Shown here in pieces: positions 55,566 through 64,000 of a DNA stretch of 64,000 nt. The notes under the pieces are model-generated. The model was not told the origin of the DNA and searched no databases. It saw nothing but the letters and a program-made list of their open reading frames with translations. Source of the stretch: Prorocentrum cordatum (taxonomy: Eukaryota > Sar > Dinophyceae > Prorocentrales > Prorocentraceae); NCBI GenBank assembly GCA_963575745.1, contig CAUYUJ010020253.1:22501-86500 (forward strand), read 5' to 3'. A program made the translations under genes and the position numbers. The stretch's first letter is position 1. The number at the start of each line of letters is the position of its first letter.

Positions 55566-57042
55566 TCAGGGCCAAGGGGGGGCGCCCGCAGCAGGGCACG
55601 TGGAGGGGTCAGTGTCTGTCAGTTGGGCATGCAGATTGACACGCGACTCGAAGAACTCAGTCCTGTCATATTCAATGGCTCTGACCTTCCTTGGTTCTCT
55701 AAACTGATATGGCTCAGACGGCCGGGCCGGCGAGTCGCCCCCCGCATTATTATCAGCACTCTCCGTTCCAATTCCAGGTGCTGACGTTTTCCTGACTTTC
55801 GGTGGCGGTGGATCAAGCACCGCTGGCAGTTCTCCTTGCCATTCTGCACACTGCGTGGACAAATTATGTTCGCATCCGAGGTAACGCCCCACATTCGCGG
55901 CAGGGTATATTTCGATGCCCTTAGGGCATCCCGCGGATGAAACTCCATCATTTGGCAAGGTTTGTTCTTGGTCCAGCAAGTCTAAAATCGCCGACGTAAA
56001 TGATGAGGAACGATTGCAATTTTTGCTGGAAATAGCAACTGCGCTAAGGACTACACTTGATGAAACCCTCACAATGTTCTTCCCCGTATCCCCCAGAATC
56101 AGGATGCCCGTACAAAGAAAGGATAAGCGGGCACACGGGTTTACGCGTGTTCTTCCATGCTGGCGGCCATTCGTCACGCGGTAGGAATATCCATGTTGGG
56201 GCCCCTCCAAGCTCGGATTGAGCGCAGGCCGGTTTGGCGTCGGCTTGTTGGAGGCCGTGGCCTTCAAATAGACCGCGCGCGTCAGCTGCTTCACTCGCCT
56301 GCATCGCAGCAGCTACTTGAAAGCTCCTGGAATAGTGCAACCTCTTTGCTTTGATCTCTGACATCCGATCCATCGAATACAACTCCGCCTTTGATATTTC
56401 CGGTCTTTACGCCCCAATCGGAGCTCATGTGTTTTCTACCAAGATTGCAAATAAACGTCCGAAGTGAATCGTCTGTCCTATCCTTTGCCGAATTACATCA
56501 TCGTATTCCATGGCGCCTGAGTCATCCCAGGTGCCAACACTACCCAGTCGATCCCGCTCGGTCCTGAGGGCCTTGCGGGCATCTGCGTTAACGAATGCCT
56601 CGGCCTTGGACACGGACGTTGCCATGGCGGCGTCAACTCGCGGCTGGCGCAGCTCGGTGGGGAATTGGAACGACTGCTCAATGATTTGAATGTCGTCAGC
56701 GAACGGACTGTCGAAGCATTCCGCGTCTAATGTTTCCTTCTCCCGATGATCAGGTAAGGCAGAGGATTGCGATTGCAATGGCACATGGGGCACGCTGCGT
56801 CGCGAAGCGGCGGCCGCCGGACTCAAGGCAAGGCCTGCCCCTTTCAGGCTCGGCGAGCCAGGGGGGCCGAGGTCCTCGCCGACGGTGTCGGGAGGCACCC
56901 CGCCCCGCAGGATGGCCCCGCCGTTCCACGTTCGTTTCCGCCACACTTCTTCGCCATCTGAAGTGCCTTCATCGCTCCCTGAGCCTGCGTCCTGAAAAAC
57001 TGCCGCAGAAGCGGCGATCTGATATTTCTGTCGATTTGGCAC
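55566..57042 (-). pseudogene. copia-like reverse transcriptase, motif C damaged
   Basis: Frame 56425-57042 ends in 'SVSKAEAFVNADARKALRTE', 'RDRLGSVGTWDDSGAMEYDD' and 'TIHFGRLFAILVEN', the conserved RVT_2 approach. Frame 56044-56382 has 'AAMQASEAADARGLFEGHGL', 'QQADAKPACAQSELGGAPTW' (motif A, QADA) and 'PVCPLILSLYGHPDSGGYGE'. In a third frame 'FLIIYVGDFRLAGP' (motif C at 55987-55998) reads Y-V-G-D instead of Y-V-D-D. 'VGRYLGCEHNLSTQC' follows. At least two frameshifts and the D-to-G change make it inactive. Confidence 0.75.
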
Positions 57043-57199
57043 GACCTGGACACAACGCGATATCGCAGTTTGTCTGTCGCCACATCGCTAAAACTCCAAC
57101 GCTGAATTGCGCGCATGGGTCCGCAACACACACCCTACCAGACTTCGCCATGATGCACCGCGATCGGCTTCCTCATCCGCCCAGAAATGGTGAACGCCA

Positions 57200-57575
57200 T
57201 CAGCGCCCGATTTTGCTCCCGATTTTGCATCCGATTTTGCGTCCGATGTGCGTCCGATTTGCGTCCGATTTGCGTCCGAGTTTTGTCAGATGTAAAATCC
57301 GATTTGCGTCTGATTTATTTCAGTATTGAGTCGACACAGAAAAAATCGGACGCGAAATCGGAAGCAAAATCGGTCGCAAATTCGGTCGCTTCTGGGCGCA
57401 CTTCCGGGCGCTCTTTCGGGCGCTCTTCCAGATTCGCGTCTGGGCCATATTCTGGGCACTCTTGATGGCGCTTTCCTGGGCGCCGTTCTCGGCACTCTTC
57501 TGGGCTCGCCCGGGCGCTCGCACCAGCGCGCTCCCAGGCGCTCTTCCGGGCGTTGTTCTGGTCGCCCCCAGCGAT
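57200..57575. repeat. two 12-bp minisatellites, one arranged as an inverted repeat
   Basis: 'CGATTTTGCGTC'-type units run forward at 57208-57316. Their reverse complements ('ATCGGACGCAAAAT' type) run at 57338-57392, giving long hairpin arms around a 20-bp loop. Next to them, 'GGGCGCTCTTCC' units fill 57395-57570. They interrupt the linker between integrase and RT. Confidence 0.85.
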
Positions 57576-58869
57576 CCTTCTGAACGCCAGGCGCGCGCCC
57601 AATTTGCAATGTGAAAACCGAAAAACCAAAAAAGTCAGAAGCAAATCTGCTCTGCCCCAGCGGCGAACGACTCCTCCGCTGGTCCAGCAGGATGCAACGG
57701 CTGCCACCAATCGATGTTAGTTCCTCCTGGCATTCTCGCTTTCTCCCGCTTTTGCAGCCGCGGTTCGGTCTCGGGCGGAACGGGTTCGTCGTGTTCTTCT
57801 TGGAGCTCGACTGGGTCGATTCCGATATCTCTAAGGAGCGCAAGACACGGTCCTGGGTCGTCAATGCCGAAGAAACCGCGCTTTTCAAATTTGATTTGTT
57901 CTACGGCCTTCCTGCGCTCAGCATGCTTCACGTTGAACTATCGACTCGGATGGGCCCCGGGGTTGGTGGAGCCCGGCAATTGCTTTAACCATTGAGCACC
58001 ATATAATGGGCCAGGGTCTGTGACCCATATCCTTGTGGTTGGTCAATAATCTGGGTAGTAGCACAGCACGACTCGAATGCTACACGTTTTCCGTCTTCCT
58101 TTCAGAGGCAGTTTCTCTGTTATTTCATCCTCAGTGAACCCAGCCACAACGCGCCGATCTCCATAGCATTCCGAAATGTCAAGATGTTGCGCGATTCGTG
58201 CGAGGAGCTGACCTGGCCCCGGCACTCTCGATCTCGGCTGAGCCGCAGAGAAATTAGACTGCCGATCCAATCGGTGCTCAACACGCGCGAGACCAAGCTT
58301 CTGAGTTGGGTCAATATCTGGTCTCGAACCGCGCTGGTGGCCCCGACCGTCCGCTGCAACAGGCACGTCATCCACGACAATCCCCCCTGGACCGCCATAA
58401 TTGGACTCGCCCTCAGGATCTGAAAGTGGCGCGGCCTCGCTCCCTGGAGGGGGCGGAGGCATCGGTTCGCCAGGGTCTCTGTCACTAAACGGCGGAGCCG
58501 TCTGTGAGCCTAGTCGGGCCCCCTGTCCAGCTGCGCCGGCAGAGAATCCACAACGAGGTTAGAACGTTTTTTGACTTCTGTCTGGGTGTTTTTTTCGCCT
58601 GCTTCTCTCATGGGGAATTCGGGCTCCTGGTCAGCCGCAGTGCCATCCAACATGTTGCTGTAGACATGATCAGATTTCTCAATGGTTGGGCGTTTGCCAG
58701 CTGGCGTTCGTCCCGATTCCACGTTGAGTCCGTCAAGTTGTCTAAGTGGCGACACGTAGCTCTCGGGCCCTACCATGCCCCCCGCTTTGTGTACATATCC
58801 GAAGTATATCCCCGTGACCATGGTCCAGCCGGTCTCGGCGGTCCGAAATCGGGATTCCGGAGGGGGCAT
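57576..58869 (-). pseudogene. post-integrase linker of the copia-like element
   Basis: Frame 58510-58869 contains 'WTMVTGIYFGYVHKAGGMVG' and 'YVSPLRQLDGLNVESG', the integrase C-terminal G-Y-PGG-like segment. Frame 58043-58462 is Pro/Asp/Gly-rich. Frame 57635-57931 has 'MKHAERRKAVEQIKFEKRGF' and 'LLRDIGIDPVELQEEHDEPV', a charged linker. No enzyme motif is seen; it joins integrase to RT. Confidence 0.45.
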
Positions 58870-59753
58870 GAAGCGTGCGAGGGATCCAAAGGGGAGCAGC
58901 GGAGCAGCAAAGTCGCGTCCGAATCTGCGCTTCCATGACGACTCACCCTCCTCGGGAATCCGTGCGTTATAGCAACGGCAAAAACATCGGACAGCATATG
59001 TCCAAATGGCGGGGAGAGGCCAGCCTGCATCAACAGGGCTCGGGTCCCCATCTGAACGACTCCATTGGGCCGTTCAGCGACAGCCATGAGCTTCCTGTTC
59101 CCAGGGATGGTGGGATCATGCGCTATCCTGAATTCTATGCACGCACGTGCGAGTTCCCTCGCACCGTCAGTATTGCAGTATTCTAACTCCTCTCCCAGAG
59201 CTTTCAGGTTGATCAAAAAGATACACACGTGAACCGCTGATTTATCATGCACACCCTGAGACGCAAAGACATCTGCACCCAGGTCGCGAAAAGTCACACA
59301 CGTTGTCTCATCGTGGAGCCCCCGCGATAGGTCATCCATCGCAAGCCAGTGATCCATGGTGGTCAGGTGGCCGAACGTGACGGGATTCGCGTATGGTCTA
59401 GGTAGCTTTAGCCCATTGTTGCAAGCTGTCTTTGTTGGCGCCACAATGCCTCCGCCCAGTTGCACACAGAGCAGTAAGGGTTCTTCGGGGTGTGAGTTAG
59501 CACATGCGTAAGGGAAGCCCGCTCTTTTTGAGTCGCTCGGTCGCTGAGACCGACACTTCAACCTCTGCATCGTCTGGGTCGGGATCGGGCGGCGCGTCGA
59601 TGTTAACAAGGTCAACGCCGCCCGAGCCCTCATCTCCATCCCCCCTCTGGCCTGGTGCTGCGGCGGCTGCGTTGGAATCAAGCCCTTGATCCATGTCATA
59701 GGGCAAAAGCCCTGATACCCCGTATGAGTCAAGTCTCTTATGCACAGCCGCAC
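58770..59753 (-). CDS. integrase of the copia-like element
   Basis: An open 327-codon frame. From residue 120 it reads as an rve integrase core: 'FGHLTTMDHWLAMDDLSRG' (Asp134), 'LEYCNTDGARELARACIEF' (Asp196), 'KLMAVAERPNGVVQMGTRAL' (Glu227) and 'GLSPPFGHMLSDVFAVAITH'. All three catalytic acids are present in a DDE arrangement. The first about 115 residues overlap the protease frame and are probably not translated as such. It would insert the cDNA. It is one of the best preserved domains in this element. Confidence 0.75.
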   Translation of the reverse strand: MRLCIRDLTHTGYQGFCPMTWIKGLIPTQPPQHQARGGMEMRARAALTLLTSTRRPIPTQTMQRLKCRSQRPSDSKRAGFPYACANSHPEEPLLLCVQLGGGIVAPTKTACNNGLKLPRPYANPVTFGHLTTMDHWLAMDDLSRGLHDETTCVTFRDLGADVFASQGVHDKSAVHVCIFLINLKALGEELEYCNTDGARELARACIEFRIAHDPTIPGNRKLMAVAERPNGVVQMGTRALLMQAGLSPPFGHMLSDVFAVAITHGFPRRVSRHGSADSDATLLLRCSPLDPSHASCPLRNPDFGPPRPAGPWSRGYTSDMYTKRGAW

Positions 59754-60483
59754 AGCCCCCGGCTAGGCCGCGGCGCGATGCAGCACAACCAACGACCGAG
59801 TCGTGATTGGGAAAAGATGAGGGACTTACAAAGCTCACGACGCCGGTAGGTGTTCGAGTCCAACCGCACCCACGAGCCTTATGAGGCCAATAATAGAAAT
59901 AGGCGACGATATCCATGGAGTCTATGTCGGACGGGAATGGACTCACGGGCGCAGCCGGTCTGCCGTCCGCATAGCCATGATTGCCAATCATCTCTTGTGT
60001 ATGCAAGTCTATGGTGACGCGACTCTGAATTGACTGGGGCGGAGGGCCCCCCGCAAATCCCACATCATCCAAAAATTTCTTGGCGCCTGACGTCACGCAG
60101 CGCCGCCGCTCGGGAGTCGCAGGCTTCCCGGCAGCAACTGCACGCATCCACTGACCCAGCGCCCTTCTGCCAGATAGGGTCAAGTACGGAATCTTGCCCT
60201 CAACGATCAGGTCAACTCTGTGGCCGTTGGGCACAAGTAAGTGGGGTCGCTGGCCTGCTGGCCAAACGAAGCTGAAGCCGCGATCCATGCACCGCTCTCC
60301 TACTGAGATTACTGCCAGTGTCTCCGGCACGACCAATGCTTCAAAACTTTCACCCCTGGAGTTGGGGCATGCGACGCGAACTGAACCTAGGGCCCGTGAA
60401 GAACCCCCGGCAGTGTTCAGGGTGATCGACTCTTCAAGTCGCCCGATCATTCCCATTGCGCCTGCAGCGCAGCACGAATACAT
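59497..60483 (-). CDS. protease-like / pre-integrase region of the copia-like element
   Basis: A 328-codon frame. The start has 'GRLEESITLNTAGGSSRALG', 'SFEALVVPETLAVISVGERC' and 'MDRGFSFVWPAGQRPHLLVP'. These are the flap and C-terminal strands of retropepsin-like proteins in dinoflagellate elements (V-P-T-A-LSVG-RC). The active-site Asp-Thr-Gly is not in this frame and would lie upstream. The tail is acidic ('DPDPDDAEVEVSVSATERLK'). Confidence 0.55.
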   Translation of the reverse strand: MYSCCAAGAMGMIGRLEESITLNTAGGSSRALGSVRVACPNSRGESFEALVVPETLAVISVGERCMDRGFSFVWPAGQRPHLLVPNGHRVDLIVEGKIPYLTLSGRRALGQWMRAVAAGKPATPERRRCVTSGAKKFLDDVGFAGGPPPQSIQSRVTIDLHTQEMIGNHGYADGRPAAPVSPFPSDIDSMDIVAYFYYWPHKARGCGWTRTPTGVVSFVSPSSFPNHDSVVGCAASRRGLAGGCAAVHKRLDSYGVSGLLPYDMDQGLDSNAAAAAPGQRGDGDEGSGGVDLVNIDAPPDPDPDDAEVEVSVSATERLKKSGLPLRMC

Positions 60484-60694
60484 TTCTCTGCGATAAGATT
60501 GTGTCCACAGCCCGTGTGGACTACGAACCGAAGTGATCCAAGGCGCACGGACGATTTATCCTCGCACCCCACGGCGGCTGAACCGCCTGGGGCCCTTTCC
60601 CTCAGATTTCAACCAAGTGCGCCAAACTTCGTCGGCAAGGTTGGACGCCCTGATCAGGGCTTGCATCGAAGATGTTCTCCATTGCGTTGACATC

Positions 60695-62119
60695 TTACGA
60701 TATTCTGCGCATGGCACTCGAAGGCAGCTCCTTTGGGCTGCGGCGACGTACCTTCCTCCTAGTGGCGGTGGACTCCCGAGTCGAAGGGTGCATTCGAACG
60801 CGGAGGCCGCGCCGGTCCGCCTTCGCAGATCTGACGCAACTCCTAAAATGGGGTTCGCCACAGAACAGTGCGATGACTTCCCGAGGATGAGGTTGTAAAT
60901 GAAAAAGGATGGCGACGAGTTTAGTCAGCCTTTCCTTACGCTCCTGTTGTAGTTCGGAAGCGGGAACTGCTTCCTCGGAGAATTCGTTAATGCCTGTATT
61001 AAGTGCATGGGATTTCTCGACCATTGGAAAATATTCAGTTGGGCCGGTCGGAAGCCCGTAAGAGCCCTGGGCGAGCGGGGCTGGACACGCACAGGTGCCA
61101 ACGCCCTCTAAGCCAGTGGGCCGAAGCTCTGCGCTCCTTTTTCGGCTGAGCCGACTCGGGCGCCGCGGCGCTCTCTTCGCGACGCGAAAGAGCATCAGCA
61201 TGAGGAGTGAGACCTGTCTAGTCAGCGTCTCGGCACTGGTGCGTAGGCCGCCAGTGCTCAGCCATCGCCACGGATGGCCAGGCGTATTCTTTGCGAGCCA
61301 GCAATCTTTGCCACGCGAGCAGGCCCCCGTCTCTGCGAACACTTTGCACGGCTTGTCTTTCCCTCTCCCTCTGCTCTTTTCTTCATTCTTGTCACGGCCT
61401 CTGCTCGACTCCCGGCTGCGGGGCGCCCCCCCCGGCGCGGCGCTGCTGACATTAGCGGCGGCGGAGTCGGCTTGTTTAGTGGTCCGTTGATAGCCGAGAA
61501 CATCCCCCGCCTTGAGCTGAGCCTCCTCACATTTGTCTGTCGACAGCTTCTCGACATCAGTTAAACCCCGACGCTGCTTGTAGCACCCATTCTGCGGGCC
61601 CTTGCAGTTGCGAGGATCTCGCGAGTAGGCATGACACGCCAGCTTGCTCCGAGGTCCTCGCGACGTCTCGGATTGGCTTCTCGTCCGCAGCCGTCTTGCA
61701 TTGGAATTGCCAAACTTGTTCGACGGAGTCGAAGAGCGAGGCCGATTATTTTGGACCTCTGTTTCCCGGTTCCTCGCCCCTGCCTCTCCGATCATTCTTT
61801 GCGCCGGCTGATTTGTTACTGCCACCTGCCGCCGACTGAGCCAGGGCAGCTGACGCCTTGGGCCCCTTGCGATTGCAAGGGCAAACCTGTCCTGCCTCGG
61901 GACAGTTCTTTCCTTGCTTGACGCGCCTGCAGGTCGCCTCGCCCTTGGTACGTCTGCTCGCTGTCTTATCGGTCGGCGAGCCGAGCCGATGCACCGTCGC
62001 CGCCATCGCGGAAGCTCGTTGTCTGCCTCCGCCGCCCTAGTTTGTCCCGCCGCTGAGGCGAGCTTGTCTACTTCTAGAATTGAGGGTTGACTCGCGTTCG
62101 GAAGTTGCCCACTGCTCAC
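60695..62119 (-). CDS. Gag C-terminal part with degenerate CCCH finger
   Basis: A 474-codon open frame, Arg/Ser/Lys-rich. 'SRGRGKDKPCKVFAETGACS' and 'RGKDCWLAKNTPGH' form a CCCH-type zinc finger (C-x8-C-x5-C); the final His at the usual +4 is replaced and a His occurs later. A second Cys group is 'LACHAYSRDPRNCKGPQNGC'. Such basic, finger-bearing regions bind RNA in Gag. A CGGCTNAGCCG palindrome (61143-61153) lies inside the frame ('PSRLSRKR'). Confidence 0.55.
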   Translation of the reverse strand: MSSGQLPNASQPSILEVDKLASAAGQTRAAEADNELPRWRRRCIGSARRPIRQRADVPRARRPAGASSKERTVPRQDRFALAIARGPRRQLPWLSRRQVAVTNQPAQRMIGEAGARNRETEVQNNRPRSSTPSNKFGNSNARRLRTRSQSETSRGPRSKLACHAYSRDPRNCKGPQNGCYKQRRGLTDVEKLSTDKCEEAQLKAGDVLGYQRTTKQADSAAANVSSAAPGGAPRSRESSRGRDKNEEKSRGRGKDKPCKVFAETGACSRGKDCWLAKNTPGHPWRWLSTGGLRTSAETLTRQVSLLMLMLFRVAKRAPRRPSRLSRKRSAELRPTGLEGVGTCACPAPLAQGSYGLPTGPTEYFPMVEKSHALNTGINEFSEEAVPASELQQERKERLTKLVAILFHLQPHPREVIALFCGEPHFRSCVRSAKADRRGLRVRMHPSTRESTATRRKVRRRSPKELPSSAMRRIS

Positions 62120-62224
62120 AATCCCGCATCATGAGCAACTCGACCTGCCACACAAACCACAAGTAGGAACGCATTCGTGTTCCATGAGGATCTGCCGATA
62201 TCTCATACCACTGCATGACTCCGT

Positions 62225-63967
62225 CTAATCTCGGGACTTGCTTGACCTGTCGTCGAAATGCGCGTAGATCGAAGCTGTCATCTCGCCCGAAGGTTCTCTA
62301 GCGCCGCGCAACTTTTGGTAGCGCTCCATCCATTCATTTGAGAAAGAACACAGATCTTGATTGGGCTTCTGGCGGTCGATGGTGATCTCGAAGAGATCGC
62401 GGCATATCCAGTGCTGACGCCTTCGGATCTGAACGAGCACCAGGCACATATTGCACGCACGGATCATCTCGCGACCCGTAAGAGGGCGCTGCTCTGTCTC
62501 ACACGAGTGTTCCACGCCGTTGACTCGCGAAGAGAAATGGGCATGCTGTACCGAGAGATTGCGACTACGTTTCAGTTTGGCCAACTTCTCAAGCAGGCTT
62601 GTTGCCATCACCATGTCGAGGCGCATGAAGACTCCGGCTGTCTGGAGATTTTCCCGAGGAATCTCTGGACCCATGGCTTCCATGATCCACGGCGTCAGTT
62701 GTGCTGCCTGGAAATCATGCCAAGATCCAGCCACCGCCCTCACACAGCGTTGTTTCCAATCTTTTCCAATCTCGCAGGCTCTGGACGCTGGGAATGCCAA
62801 TGAGGTTAAGTTCCCGGATATTTCCGAAAGTCCTCCAGTTGAGGCCCATTGGGGTGGCGATGCATGGCTGCAGCGCAGGGATGTTAGGACCGTTTGGCCC
62901 GCCACCGCGGTCTTCGCACGGGTCTCCACCATCGCAAGGCCCCCCCGGAGGGTCACCTGGCGGCTTGGGCCCCCCCGCCCCATCGAACTGCAGCGCCGCG
63001 ATCACCCCGGCGCTGGGCGCTGCACTCCCGTCGCCCCCCCCGATCACCATCGCCGCCTCCACGTCCGCCCCCGCCCCCGCCAGATACGGCTGAGCCGACG
63101 GTGAAGGGAAGGTGACCAGTTAGTTTACACTTGTCGGGGGGCCCTCAAACTTGGCGTTAAATGGGACATTACCAGGGCTCGATCCTTGAATATGCGCCAT
63201 GAGTGACCGTAAACGGAGGCATTCGGCCGAGGTCCGACTCTATTGACTGAAACGATGGTACACCAAGACAGTGGCCAAACTGCTGACCCGTTGCTCCAAT
63301 CTGACTTCCTTTTGCAAGGCACGCCCTTTCGTCTCCCGCAAAATTACCTGATCTGCTTTGCGGCCAACTCTGCCACGTGATCTTCCAGCTCTCGAATTTG
63401 CCGCTGGCGTCTTTGAATGACCTCTCCCGATCTTTCCGAGCGTCTCCGCGCCATCTCATCTGCCTGCTCTGCCATTGTAGCCGCTTGGTTTTTGTTGCGG
63501 TAGATGTCTTCAAGCACGCTTAGTTGCTATGCCTTTATCACCGGATCGCCTTGTTCCCTGGACTCCTTGCTTCTGGCGCGTTCTGAGCATCTCTTGGCCC
63601 CTTCGCCCAAGCGTTCTCTGCGCGTGGGTTTTGCACGCCCCGCGCAAATCCCGACGACAGACTTCGAGCATGCATGACGCGGCTCATCTGGCGCGCCCGC
63701 CCGAGTTCGCGTCGGCTCGGCCGCCCTCGCACGGACGGGGCGAGCAACAATTGGGCTCGGGGGGGGCTCGACATATGTCGGCTGAGCTGGCGTTGACTTC
63801 GCCCTCTCCTGCGATCCAGCACCTCGCGGCTGGACCGGATGCGTCAATCTAACCGCCAGCGCAGCCGCCACGCCGGGCTGCCTTGTCATCTGAATCTCCC
63901 CCAGAGACTCTCTTGCAGCCCCATGTTGCTCTAAGTCAGACTTGAGCCTTCTGTTTGCTTCGCTCAA
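62225..63967 (-). pseudogene. Gag N-terminal part
   Basis: Frame 62225-62983 contains 'FHDFQ'-like helical segments ('AVAGSWHDFQAAQLTPWIME', 'LDMVMATSLLEKLAKLKRSR', 'LCSFSNEWMERYQKLRGARE'), consistent with a capsid. Frames 63169-63513 and 63527-63967 upstream are Arg/Gln/Glu-rich and helical ('MSEANRRLKSDLEQHGAARE'), suggesting a coiled coil at the start. It is broken by frameshifts and runs to the window edge. Confidence 0.4.
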
Positions 63968-64000
63968 GGCACGGGCGATGAGCGCGCATTCCTTGATCTG

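Larger units (their letters stand above)
43287..63097. repeat. dispersed palindrome family CGGCT-N-AGCCG
   Basis: Exact 11-bp copies are at 43288-43298, 43944-43954, 45417-45427, 47007-47017, 48720-48730, 51100-51110, 51683-51693, 54511-54521, 58235-58245, 61143-61153 and 63087-63097. Close variants include CGGCTGGGCCG (50156, 51941, 52345, 54555), CGGCTAGGCCG (59760), and CGGCTAAGCCA (44214, 50207). Two have longer perfect arms (48716-48734 and 52167-52183). I found no exact copy in the first 43 kb by eye. Confidence 0.85.
43370..64000 (-). mobile_element. second copia-like retroelement (or nest), 20 kb
   Basis: Minus-strand order: gag (63.97-60.7 kb), protease-like (60.5 kb), integrase (59.7-58.8 kb), linker, RT (57.0-55.6 kb), RNase H (55.3-54.6 kb), methyltransferase-like domain (54.4-53.4 kb), then about 10 kb of unassigned coding relics. 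Integrase before RT makes it copia-type. I found no LTR pair; the element runs off the right edge. Base composition looks less GC-rich than the rest of the window. Confidence 0.65.

Overview
The window reads as nuclear DNA of a dinoflagellate. That is an inference from the retroelement families, whose protein style is typical of dinoflagellate genomes, from the very GC-rich composition and abundant simple repeats, and from relics resembling the dinoflagellate spliced-leader tail. I see no host gene I can name, no rRNA, no convincing tRNA, no CRISPR and no bacterial-style operon. Almost everything recognisable is retrotransposon at various stages of decay, and most of it lies on the minus strand. 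I identified families from memory of sequence style; no search was run.

Layout: (1) 0-3.0 kb, minus: LINE-A relic (endonuclease-like piece, reverse transcriptase (RT) with a damaged active site, C-terminal part). (2) 3.56-10.08 kb, minus: a tyrosine-recombinase (YR) retrotransposon with A1-ORFs-B1-A2-B2 split direct repeats. Its order is membrane/Cys-rich N-terminus, gag-like region, RT, RNase H, tyrosine recombinase, C5-methyltransferase-like domain. (3) 10.1-11.65 kb: GT and TCC microsatellites. (4) 11.66-14.55 kb, plus: 5'-truncated LINE-B (zinc finger, RNase H, C-terminal zinc-binding region) with a 245-bp tandem duplication, ending in a TCC microsatellite. (5) 15.8-20.7 kb, minus: LINE-C (unknown 5' ORFs, endonuclease, RT, C-terminus). 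(6) 20.80-30.83 kb, minus: Ty1/copia-type LTR retrotransposon with both LTRs, an initiator-Met-like primer binding site, gag, zinc knuckle, protease, a methyltransferase-like domain, integrase, RT and RNase H. (7) 31-43 kb: a large satellite/minisatellite/microsatellite complex, including a 3-kb segment with 16-bp inverted ends lying inside a 90-bp satellite. (8) 43.3-64 kb, minus: a second copia-like element or nest of elements (gag with degenerate CCCH finger, protease-like region, integrase, RT, RNase H, methyltransferase-like domain), followed by about 10 kb of unassigned minus-strand coding relics. This whole block is strewn with a palindrome, CGGCT-N-AGCCG.

Three structurally different retroelements (YR type, LTR copia, second copia-like) each carry a methyltransferase-like domain, in three different positions of the polyprotein. 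Together with the split direct repeats, the spliced-leader relics inside terminal repeats and the palindrome family, this is the most interesting content here. All the large ORFs are broken by frameshifts or stops, several of them at G or C homopolymers, so some breaks may be assembly errors rather than decay.
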